Source: CAZMRF01 sp964568735
GTDB taxonomy: Bacteria > Acidobacteriota > Polarisedimenticolia > JACPZX01
Reading direction: 5' to 3'
NCBI GenBank assembly: GCA_964568735.1
Contig: CAZMRF010000022.1
Span: 3,652 to 67,651, forward strand
Length of the DNA: 64,000 nt
The translations under genes and the position numbers were made by a program. The notes under the pieces are model-generated. The model did no database searches. It was not told where the DNA came from and was given only the letters and a program-made list of their open reading frames with translations. Shown here one piece after another: positions 56,889 to 64,000 of the stretch. The first letter of the stretch is position 1, and each line of letters begins with the position of its first letter.

Positions 56889-59255
56889 ATGACCGCTTCA
56901 TCCGAGGTAGGCCCCGGCGTGAACCCCTTGACGCAGGCGCGCCGCTTTCTGCTCGGCGTCCTCGAGTCTGGCACGGGCCAGAACCGCCGCCCCGTCCTGC
57001 GCCGCCACCACGAGTCGAGCGTTCGCGGGCTCTACGTCGTGGGGGATCTCGCGGGCGCCCCCGTCATCAAGCTCGCCATGGCGCAGGGCTTCGAGGTCGT
57101 CGAGCACATTGCCTCGCTCCCCGATGCGCGAGGCGCCGAGGCCGGAGTGCACGACGTCGTCGTCGTGGGGGCGGGCGCCGCGGGGCTCAACGCTGCGCTT
57201 TCGGCCCACGAGCGCGGCCTCTCCTGCCTCGTCCTCGAGAAGGAGAAGATCGCCAACACGATCGAGAACTTCCCCGAAGGAAAGTGGGTCTATGCCGAGC
57301 CCGACGCCACGCCCCCCAAGGGGAAGCTCTGGCTGGACGGGGCCACCAAGGAAGATCTCGTCGCCCGCTGGCAGTCGATCGTCAACGACAACCGGCTGGA
57401 CGTGAGGACCGAGGAGCCCCTCGAGTCTCTCTCGCGCAGGGCGGGCATCTTCGAGCTGAAGACTCCGAGGGCTGCCTACAGGGCGCGCAGGGTCATCCTT
57501 GCGAGCGGGCAGCGAGGCAATCCACGAAAGCTCGGCGTCCCCGGCGAGGATCAGGAGCGGATCTACCACCGCCTCTACTCACCGAGGAAGTACCACGACG
57601 AAAGGATCCTCGTCGTGGGCGGAGGCAACTCCGCCGTCGAGGCGGCGCTCACCCTGTCGGAGCAGAACCGCGTCGTGCTCTCCTACCGGGGCGAGCGCTT
57701 CTACCGCCTATTCAAGGACAACGAGCGGCGCCTCGACGAGGCCGTCAGGGCGGGGCGGATCGAGATCCTGCTCCGCTCGAACGTGGAGTCCTTCTCGGGC
57801 GCGTCGGCCCGCATCGTCGTCGCCGGCGAGCCCCGGGAGGAGAGGCGTGAAATCCCCTTCGACCACGCCTTCATCCTCGTGGGCGCGGACGTTCCGGTGC
57901 GCTTCCTCAAGTCGCTGGGCATCCGGCTGGAGGGCGAGTGGAGCGGCTCGATCCTGAGAGCCGCGTCGCTGACGCTCATGACATTGGCTGGTCTTTGGAT
58001 ACACGGCGGCTTCGCGACGGCCTTCGGGCGGAGCCTTTCCGCGGATCTCCCCTCGTGGAGCGGCCTCGCCGCCGCCGCGGCCGGCGCGCTGGGACTTCTG
58101 CTCACGGGACTACGGGGTGACCGCTTCGCCTGGCTCGGGATCTCGTTTCTCGCCTCCTACACGATCTACGGCGCGAAGGTCGGCTCCGGCGCGGAGTTCT
58201 GGCCCTTCAGGGACTGGGGCTACGAGGCGCTCTCGTTCGCCGATCGGCCCTGGTCCTTCTGGTACACCGTGCTCTACACGGTGATCATGACCGTCTTCGG
58301 CATCAAGGCCCTGAAGCGCTGGGGGCTGGACAGGAAGGACCGCTTCCAGATCTGGCGCTACGTGAGCCTCCTCGGCTTCCAGTGGGTCTTCTTTTTCCTG
58401 ATACCGGAGTTCCTCTTCCAGTGGGCCGTGGAGTACCGCTGGGTGGGAGAGCGCCTCGCGGCCGATCCCGTCTTCGCGGAGCAGGCGTGGCGCTCGTACG
58501 GGATCGTCTACGCCTGGCCGCTCTTCTTCTACACCTTCTTCTACGACCCCCACATGATCTGGATCGCCTGGGGCGTCTTCCTCACCTTCGTCATCATTCC
58601 CGTCCTCGTCCTCTTCCAGGGGAAGCGCTATTGCTCGTGGATCTGCGGCTGCGGGGGGCTGGCCGAGACGCTGGGCGACCGCTGGCGCCACCTGGCTCCC
58701 AAGGGCAGAGGCTCCATCCGATGGGAGTGGATGAACCTGGCGGTCCTGATTTTCGCCACGGGAGCCACGCTGCTCATGCTGGGGCGGGACGTGGTGTCGG
58801 CGCTGGGCGCGCCCGCCGACTGGGCCGTGAACACCTATCGCATCTACGCGGACGTCTGGCTCGTCGGAATCCTCCCCGTGACGCTCTACCCATTCCTCGG
58901 AGGGAAGGTCTGGTGCCGCTACTGGTGCCCGCTGGCCAAGCTCATGCACTTGATGTCCGCCGCCTGGACCAGGCTCGGCGTCTCCAGGTTTGCCATCGTC
59001 GCCAACGACAAGTGCATCGCCTGCAACGAGTGCAGCCGGAACTGCCAGGTGGGCATCGACGTGATGGGCTATGCCCTCCGGCAGGACGTCCTCGACAACG
59101 CCACCTCATCCTGCATCGGCTGCGGCATCTGCGTCAGCGTCTGCCCCATGGACACCCTCTCGTTCGGCCACGGCAAGACGAAGCTGCCCATTGTCGGGCA
59201 GGGTGCTATCCTTGGTGCCCGCGCAGACAATCCCGAGACCCGACTACCGGCCTGA
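56889..59255 (+). CDS. Flavin reductase-polyferredoxin membrane fusion protein
   Basis: A 788-residue protein. Residues ~88-350 are a thioredoxin-reductase-like flavoprotein: FAD GAGAAG (94-99) and NAD(P)H GGGNSA (244-249). The FAD-closing motif GLYVVGD, normally near the C-terminus of this fold, lies at 47-53, so the domain looks circularly permuted. About seven membrane helices follow (~355-670) with NapH/NosR-like cysteine motifs (CSWICGCGG, CRYWCP). Two 4Fe-4S clusters end it: CIACNECSRNC from Cys709 and CIGCGICVSVCP from Cys742. It probably passes electrons between NAD(P)H and a membrane or external carrier. The ATG has AGGAAGG upstream. Confidence 0.82.
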   Translation: MTASSEVGPGVNPLTQARRFLLGVLESGTGQNRRPVLRRHHESSVRGLYVVGDLAGAPVIKLAMAQGFEVVEHIASLPDARGAEAGVHDVVVVGAGAAGLNAALSAHERGLSCLVLEKEKIANTIENFPEGKWVYAEPDATPPKGKLWLDGATKEDLVARWQSIVNDNRLDVRTEEPLESLSRRAGIFELKTPRAAYRARRVILASGQRGNPRKLGVPGEDQERIYHRLYSPRKYHDERILVVGGGNSAVEAALTLSEQNRVVLSYRGERFYRLFKDNERRLDEAVRAGRIEILLRSNVESFSGASARIVVAGEPREERREIPFDHAFILVGADVPVRFLKSLGIRLEGEWSGSILRAASLTLMTLAGLWIHGGFATAFGRSLSADLPSWSGLAAAAAGALGLLLTGLRGDRFAWLGISFLASYTIYGAKVGSGAEFWPFRDWGYEALSFADRPWSFWYTVLYTVIMTVFGIKALKRWGLDRKDRFQIWRYVSLLGFQWVFFFLIPEFLFQWAVEYRWVGERLAADPVFAEQAWRSYGIVYAWPLFFYTFFYDPHMIWIAWGVFLTFVIIPVLVLFQGKRYCSWICGCGGLAETLGDRWRHLAPKGRGSIRWEWMNLAVLIFATGATLLMLGRDVVSALGAPADWAVNTYRIYADVWLVGILPVTLYPFLGGKVWCRYWCPLAKLMHLMSAAWTRLGVSRFAIVANDKCIACNECSRNCQVGIDVMGYALRQDVLDNATSSCIGCGICVSVCPMDTLSFGHGKTKLPIVGQGAILGARADNPETRLPA

Positions 59256-59274
59256 ACGGAGGCAATCCCTGACC

Positions 59275-60630
59275 ATGAAGCTCCTTCACATCGCACTTCT
59301 TGCGTTTCTGGCGGCAGGCGTCGCGACGACGGCCGCATCCCGGGCCAAGATCTTTCCCTTCCCCTACAGCGTCGACGTCCTCGACAACGGGATGAAGCTC
59401 GTGACCGTCCCGCTGTCGTATCCCAACGCCGTGTCCGTCCAGATCGTCGTGCGGACCGGATCGCGCAACGAGGTAGAGCCCGGCAAGTCCGGCTTCGCGC
59501 ACTTCTTCGAACACATGATGTTCCGCGGGACGAGGCGCTTCCCCTCCGAGGCCTACGACGGCTTCATGAAGTCGATCGGCGCCGAGTCCAACGCCTACAC
59601 GACGGACGACTACACCTGCTACCACACGCTCTTCGTCAAGGACGACCTGGAGCGCGTGCTCGAGATCGAGTCGGACCGCTTCCAGAGCCTCAGCTACGAG
59701 CCGAGCGCCTTCCGCACGGAGGCCAAGGCGGTCCTCGGGGAGTACAACAAGAACAGCGCGAATCCCATCAACAAGCTCTTCGAGAAGATCCAGGAAGCCG
59801 CCTTCGACGTGCACACCTACAAGCACACGACGATGGGGTTCATCGCTGACATCGAGGCGATGCCCGACCAGTTCGACTACTCGCTGAAGTTCTTCGACCG
59901 CTTCTACCGGCCGGAGAACACGGTGATGGTCGTGGCGGGCGACTTGAAGCGCGATGCGGTCCTGGCGCTCGTCAAGAAGCACTGGGGGCCCTGGAAGCGG
60001 GGAAGCTTCACCCAGGAGATTCCCCGCGAGCCCGATCAGAAGGCCGAGCGCTCGGCGCACGTCGACTGGCCGACTCCGACGCTCCCCTGGGTGGTGGTGG
60101 CCTTCAAGGGGCCGGCCTTCTCCGACAGCGAGAAGGACATGCCCACGATGGACATCATCTCGGCCATCGCCTTCTCCGAGTCCTCCCCCATCTACCAGAA
60201 GCTCGTCATCAACGAGCAGAAGGTGGATGCCTTCGGCCCCTACTTCCCCAACCAGCGTGATCCCGGCCTCGTGGCCGTCTACGGCCGCGTCAAGGACCCG
60301 GCCGACATGGACTACGTCAGGGATCAGATCCTCGCGGCCCTCGAGGAGATCAAGAAGACCCCGCCGACGGCCGAGAGGCTCGCCGCGGTGAAGTCGAACC
60401 TCAAGTACGCCTTCGCGCTCGGGATGGACAACACCGAGTCGGTGGCCGGCACGCTGGCCTCGTTCCTCCACCTGAACCCTGACCCCGAGACCATCAACCG
60501 CCTCTACGAGACCTACGAGTCCATCACGCCCGCCGACGTCTCCGCGATGGCCGCGAAGTACTTCACCGAGAGCCGCCGCACCATCGCCACCCTGACCTAC
60601 AAGCCGTCCGATACGGCCGGAGGTGAATGA
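59275..60630 (+). CDS. M16 family zinc peptidase, catalytic subunit (exported)
   Basis: A 451-residue metallopeptidase. The signal peptide (LLHIALLAFLAAGVATTAAS) is followed by the inverted zinc motif HFFEH (76-80) and the downstream Glu in 'RTEAKAVLGEYNKN'. 'DVLDNGMKLVTVPLSYPNAVSVQIVVRTGSRNE' is typical of the first M16 domain. The ATG at 59275 follows CGGAGG (12 nt upstream). It pairs with the next gene, which lacks the zinc site; such pairs form a heterodimeric peptidase that degrades peptides in the periplasm. The two genes overlap by 4 nt. Confidence 0.92.
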   Translation: MKLLHIALLAFLAAGVATTAASRAKIFPFPYSVDVLDNGMKLVTVPLSYPNAVSVQIVVRTGSRNEVEPGKSGFAHFFEHMMFRGTRRFPSEAYDGFMKSIGAESNAYTTDDYTCYHTLFVKDDLERVLEIESDRFQSLSYEPSAFRTEAKAVLGEYNKNSANPINKLFEKIQEAAFDVHTYKHTTMGFIADIEAMPDQFDYSLKFFDRFYRPENTVMVVAGDLKRDAVLALVKKHWGPWKRGSFTQEIPREPDQKAERSAHVDWPTPTLPWVVVAFKGPAFSDSEKDMPTMDIISAIAFSESSPIYQKLVINEQKVDAFGPYFPNQRDPGLVAVYGRVKDPADMDYVRDQILAALEEIKKTPPTAERLAAVKSNLKYAFALGMDNTESVAGTLASFLHLNPDPETINRLYETYESITPADVSAMAAKYFTESRRTIATLTYKPSDTAGGE

Positions 60631-62213
60631 CCATGCGCCGCGCAGCGGTCCTGTTTCTCGTGCTCGGCCTGTGTGCCATCCCGCTGTTCGCCGCGGCCAG
60701 TGACGAGGCGGGCGCCGGGTTCACCCCTGCCGCAAACAGCAACGCCTCCCCCTCCGCTTCGAAGGGCCGGAGCCTGACCTCGGGAGAATTCGAGACCGTG
60801 ATGAAGGCCACCAACGACCCGCTCGTCGCCTTCCGGATCCTCTTCAACGTGGGCCCCTCCAACGATCCCGCGGGGAAGGAAGGGCTGGCGGCGATCACAG
60901 CGCGCATGATCAGCGAAGCCGGCAGCCGCGCGATGAAGTACGAGGAGATCATCCAGGCCATGTACCCGCTGGCCACGTCGTTCTCCTCACAGGTGGACAA
61001 GGAGATGACCGTCTTCAGCGGGACCACGCACGTGGACAATCTCGAGAAGTACTACAGCATCATCTCCGGGATGCTCCTCGATCCTGGCTTCCGCGAGGAG
61101 GACTTCACGCGTGTCAAGGACGACACGCTGAACTACATCCGGATCTCGCTGCGCGAGAACAACGAGGAGGAGCTGGGCAAAGAGGTCCTCTATCTCGACA
61201 TCTTCTCCGCCGATCACCCCTACGGGCATCTCAACGAGGGAACGCTCGCGACGGTCGGGAAGCTCACGCTGGACGACGTGAAGGCCTTCTACAAGCAGCA
61301 CTACACGAGGGCGAACCTCGTCCTCGGCCTGGCCGGCGGATACACCGATGAGTTCATGAAGCGGGTACGGAAGGACTTCGATCGCCTTCCCGCGGGCGAG
61401 CCCTCCCTCGCGAAGCTGCCGGCGCCGAAGCCGGTCCAGGGGCGCCACCTGACCATCATCCAGAAGGAGACCCGGGCGACCGCCATCTCCCTGGGCTTCC
61501 CCGTCGGCGTGACCCGCTCCGACAAGGACTGGATCGCGCTCGACGTGGTCCGCTCCTTCCTCGGGCAGCACCGCAACTCGAGCGCCCACCTCTTCCAGAG
61601 GATCCGCGAGGTCCGCGGGCTGAACTACGGCGACTACGCCTACATCGAGTACTTCCCCCGCGGCATGTTCCAGTTCACGCCCGACCCGAACCTGAAGCGC
61701 CGCCAGCAGATCTTCCAGATCTGGATCCGCCCGGTCGAGCCCGAGAACTCCCACTTCGCGCTGCGCATCGCGATGTACGAGCTGGAGCGGCTGGTGCGGG
61801 AGGGACTGACGAAGGAGCAGTTCGAGGAGACCCGGAAGTTCCTCCTCAAGAACACGGCGCTCGTGGAGAAGACCCTCTCCGACGTCCTGGGCTACTCGCT
61901 CGACGCGAAGGCCTATGGCTACGACGACTTCGTCTCGTACGTGAGGAAGGGGCTGGAGGGGCTGACGGTCGACGAGGTCAACCTCGTCCTGCGAAAGCAC
62001 CTCGGCGCCGAGAACGTCAGGATCGTCATCATCACGAAGGACGCCGAGGCCCTGCGCGACGCCATCGTGGCCGAGACCCCCTCACCCATCACCTACAACG
62101 CCGACAAGCCCCAGGAGGTGCTGGACGAGGACAAGGTCATCGAGAAGCTCCGCTTGGGCATCCCCGCGGGCAGCATCACGATCATCCCCGTCGAGCAGGT
62201 GTTCGCGGGGTAG
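60627..62213 (+). CDS. M16 family peptidase-like protein, non-catalytic subunit
   Basis: A 528-residue exported protein (signal AAVLFLVLGLCAIPLFAAAS). It has the M16 fold ('VAFRILFNVGPSNDPAGKEGLAAITARMISEAGS' and 'HLFQRIREVRGLNYGDYAYIEYFPRGMFQF'), but the HxxEH zinc site is replaced by 'TARMISEA'. The substrate-binding 'R...Y' motif of non-catalytic subunits is kept (REVRGLNYGDY). It therefore probably completes the active chamber with the preceding peptidase. The ATG overlaps that gene's stop and uses GGAGGTGA just upstream. Confidence 0.9.
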   Translation: MTMRRAAVLFLVLGLCAIPLFAAASDEAGAGFTPAANSNASPSASKGRSLTSGEFETVMKATNDPLVAFRILFNVGPSNDPAGKEGLAAITARMISEAGSRAMKYEEIIQAMYPLATSFSSQVDKEMTVFSGTTHVDNLEKYYSIISGMLLDPGFREEDFTRVKDDTLNYIRISLRENNEEELGKEVLYLDIFSADHPYGHLNEGTLATVGKLTLDDVKAFYKQHYTRANLVLGLAGGYTDEFMKRVRKDFDRLPAGEPSLAKLPAPKPVQGRHLTIIQKETRATAISLGFPVGVTRSDKDWIALDVVRSFLGQHRNSSAHLFQRIREVRGLNYGDYAYIEYFPRGMFQFTPDPNLKRRQQIFQIWIRPVEPENSHFALRIAMYELERLVREGLTKEQFEETRKFLLKNTALVEKTLSDVLGYSLDAKAYGYDDFVSYVRKGLEGLTVDEVNLVLRKHLGAENVRIVIITKDAEALRDAIVAETPSPITYNADKPQEVLDEDKVIEKLRLGIPAGSITIIPVEQVFAG

Positions 62214-62309
62214 CGCCAACCCGCGCAGCGCGCGGAATGATCAAAATTGGAGCCAGCGACGCCTCCCCCCGCGCGTCTGCTCCGGGGCTCTGTGAGCCAA
62301 CCGCCTAAC

Positions 62310-63317
62310 TCACAGAAACTCGGTCAGCCTACGATAGTCGTAGGCTAGGCGTTCTAAGACCCAACGCCCCACGGGAAGGCCGGACAACCCGTGCTCGCGA
62401 GCCATCGCCACGGCCAGGGGTTTCCACTTCATGGGCCATGCGAATACATCGATCGTTCGCGCGAGATCTTCTTGGATCCCACCGACGACATCCCTCGCGT
62501 CAGGGGTCACCACGTGGATCGGGACGCGGTTGTCCAGCATGGCGTCGAAAAAAACGTCCCGCCACGACCGGTCATACCCCCGGGTCCCAAAACCGTAGCC
62601 GATCGCAACTACAGCCGAGCACTTGCGCCAGATCCGGTGTACCTCGCGACCCTTGGGCCCACTCGAGACTGTCCCCTCTTCCCCCGGCAAGACTAGCCGA
62701 CCGGACAGCACCCAGGCACCTGAAGAATGGGTGTCATCTTGGGTCAATTCAATAAGGTCAAGTAAGAGTGCGGTCGGGATCGGTCCCCCCGTGGTGTACC
62801 CATGAATACCTACCTGCCGTCTCTGAGGGCAACGTCTGAAGGACAAGCCATCCCAGTTGAAGCTGACGATGGAGCACGTCCTGGGGAATAGATGGAAGAC
62901 TTGATACTGGGGGAGTCGACGCGTTCGGGCACGTGCCAAGATGTTCTCTAGGATTGCGGCCAGCGTTGCCGAGGTGAGCGCCTCGAACTTGGCATCATCC
63001 AAGCGCTCCAAGGTCAACTTCGTCTTAGAGAACACAAGGCTCCGAATCGGGGAGGGTGGATGGGGGCCAGGGGACCAAGAGCCAGCGAGTGGTGCGAACG
63101 GTCGAAACATCGCTGCGAGTTCATTGATCAACGGGACGTCTGGGGCAGAAGCTCCAGCTCCCAAGACGAAGCAGGTGTCCGGATGGAAGCACGCTCCTAA
63201 GAGAGCGGGCAGCTGGATGGCAAGCGAATCCCCAATTGGCGACCTTCCCGCCCAGCCATTCATCGAGCCACAGACGCTTCTGTAATCCTTCTCGAACAGT
63301 CGAGGGTGATTCACCAT
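62310..63317 (-). CDS. SIR2-like NAD-binding protein, candidate defence effector
   Basis: A 335-residue protein. It shows four elements of SIR2-like domains in order: 'CFVLGAGASAPDVPLINELAAMF' (GAGAS, 53-57), 'SIVSFNWDGL' with Asn154 and Asp156, 'GIHGYTTGG' with His172, and 'AVVAIGYGFGTRGYDRSWRDVF'. Stand-alone SIR2-like proteins of this kind are often NADases that stop phage growth by draining NAD. Here the Asn and His of the active site are retained, so activity is plausible. It follows an unknown helical protein by 6 nt on the same strand. Codon use is visibly less GC-biased than the rest of the window, which suggests transfer. No other effector domain is recognised. Confidence 0.65.
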   Translation of the reverse strand: MVNHPRLFEKDYRSVCGSMNGWAGRSPIGDSLAIQLPALLGACFHPDTCFVLGAGASAPDVPLINELAAMFRPFAPLAGSWSPGPHPPSPIRSLVFSKTKLTLERLDDAKFEALTSATLAAILENILARARTRRLPQYQVFHLFPRTCSIVSFNWDGLSFRRCPQRRQVGIHGYTTGGPIPTALLLDLIELTQDDTHSSGAWVLSGRLVLPGEEGTVSSGPKGREVHRIWRKCSAVVAIGYGFGTRGYDRSWRDVFFDAMLDNRVPIHVVTPDARDVVGGIQEDLARTIDVFAWPMKWKPLAVAMAREHGLSGLPVGRWVLERLAYDYRRLTEFL

Positions 63318-63323
63318 ATGTCG

Positions 63324-63977
63324 CTATCCAACGGGCGGTGCAGGGAAACCTCCGGGACCATCACCGAAATAAGGAAGGTGCTCCGGCTTGAGGTCTGTCA
63401 GGAGATTCCAGTGCTCTGCGGCGGGCGACCGATTCTCGCGCAGCCAGGCACGCATGCGATCGCTCGCCCCCTGCCGACCATAGAAATCCTCTCGCACAAG
63501 ACGGGATCTCTCCAACACCTGCTCCAGCCTCAGCAACTCACTGAGCCTCTGCTGGAAGGCCGCGTTGCGCTCTGCAACCAGCCGGGCCAGAGCGACGGTG
63601 AAGCCGAGCCGGTTCTGCAGATCATGCCTCTTGGCCCGCTCGACGAGTTCTTCGAAATCGAACCCCGCGAATCTGAGGAGAAGCCAGGGGAGCGCCTCGG
63701 CAAGGCGCGGATCGAGGTCATCGAGGGAGAGTGCCATCAAGAGAAGTTCTCCCGGATGTTGACGGGTTCCGCGCTTCCTCCGATAGGTCAACCCCGGGTA
63801 CCCCAGCCTGGCAAGACCTTGTTCCACCTTCACATTGCTTGCTGCTTGATCCAGCGGACTGGAGGCCGACAGCGGCAAGGATGTCGGCGGTAGGTTGAAG
63901 AGAGAAGCCGCCCGCCGCATGACCTGATCAGGAACCCGGCGTTTCCTGGGCTTCCCCCACTTCAGTGGACACCTCAT
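63324..63977 (-). CDS. Unknown helical protein, operon partner of the SIR2-like protein
   Basis: A 217-residue protein, first gene of the two-gene operon. The N-terminus is basic (MRCPLKWGKPRKRRVPDQVMRR). The core, 'GELLLMALSLDDLDPRLAEALPWLLLRFAGFDFEELVERAKRHDLQNRLGFTVALARLVAERNAAFQQRLSELLRLEQVLERSRL', is almost entirely helical; the C-terminus 'WRLEN'-like part reads 'AWLRENRSPAAEHWNLLTDLKPEHLPYF'. I do not recognise the family with confidence; its size, charge and position would fit an antitoxin, sensor or DNA-binding partner. The ATG at 63977 is 23 nt from the window edge, so the upstream gene and promoter cannot be judged and an earlier start is possible. Confidence 0.6.
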   Translation of the reverse strand: MRCPLKWGKPRKRRVPDQVMRRAASLFNLPPTSLPLSASSPLDQAASNVKVEQGLARLGYPGLTYRRKRGTRQHPGELLLMALSLDDLDPRLAEALPWLLLRFAGFDFEELVERAKRHDLQNRLGFTVALARLVAERNAAFQQRLSELLRLEQVLERSRLVREDFYGRQGASDRMRAWLRENRSPAAEHWNLLTDLKPEHLPYFGDGPGGFPAPPVG

Positions 63978-64000
63978 CTGAGGCGATAATGCCTCGGGGG

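Noticed and set aside
62220..62236. CCGCGC/GCGCGG symmetry after the M16 operon
   Set aside because: The loop is too small and no T-run follows; likely chance in GC-rich DNA.

Overview
The window is high-GC bacterial chromosome that is densely coded on both strands. No single gene fixes the taxon. Several features together suggest an Acidobacteriota-like organism (an inference only): a Ser/Thr kinase fused to ATPase and TPR modules, an IPTL-CTERM surface protein, a CRTAC1/ASPIC-UnbV protein beside a multihaem cytochrome, an Hfq with a long N-terminal tail, DUF5117-type metalloprotease remnants and many GTG/TTG starts. I see no insertion sequence, integrase, CRISPR array, rRNA or replication origin.

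Layout. 1-6.7 kb: a partial secreted protein, a large kinase/ATPase/TPR regulator, an IPTL-CTERM protein and an ARPP-1 family protein. 6.73-6.89 kb: a complete tRNA-Glu(CTC) unit with promoter and terminator. 6.9-16.3 kb: an HlyD-type adaptor, a small HTH protein, queD, a tdh-kbl-crotonase-thioesterase operon (threonine breakdown plus acyl-CoA steps), xdhC, an MBL-like protein, a TPR protein with a strong promoter, and a DapB-like oxidoreductase. 16.3-22.5 kb: minus-strand genes for an RNB exonuclease, a CoxE-like VWA protein, a CoxD-like ATPase and a DEAD-box helicase. With xdhC these resemble the maturation set of molybdenum hydroxylases, but no hydroxylase subunits are in view.

22.5-35.7 kb: a HEAT-like protein, SppA, DUF309, two thioredoxin-fold proteins, a four-gene MacAB-type exporter operon, a PLP enzyme of the D-cysteine desulfhydrase family, a small Cys protein, hfq and a DnaJ-type chaperone with half a zinc finger. 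35.7-43.4 kb: a secreted protein, a PAS-LuxR regulator, an 18-bp palindrome, then a membrane cytochrome b/pentahaem cytochrome c fusion translationally coupled to a CRTAC1-TPR protein, and an SH3 lipoprotein. 43.5-52.1 kb: a GGDEF protein and two paralogous GT-C glycosyltransferases. They enclose an ankyrin lipoprotein and a winged-helix membrane regulator. Two identical 27-bp hairpin elements sit in the two longest intergenic gaps (45291-45596 and 47364-47676).

52.1-62.2 kb: an odd small membrane protein with an inverted-repeat operator candidate, a decayed metalloprotease gene, gnd-glk (hexose phosphate metabolism), a membrane zinc-ribbon protein, a large flavoprotein-polyferredoxin fusion whose reductase domain looks circularly permuted, and an active/inactive M16 peptidase pair. 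62.3-64 kb: a less GC-biased two-gene operon of an unknown helical protein and a SIR2-like protein. This is the best candidate for an uncharacterised (possibly anti-phage) system and it lies at the window edge.
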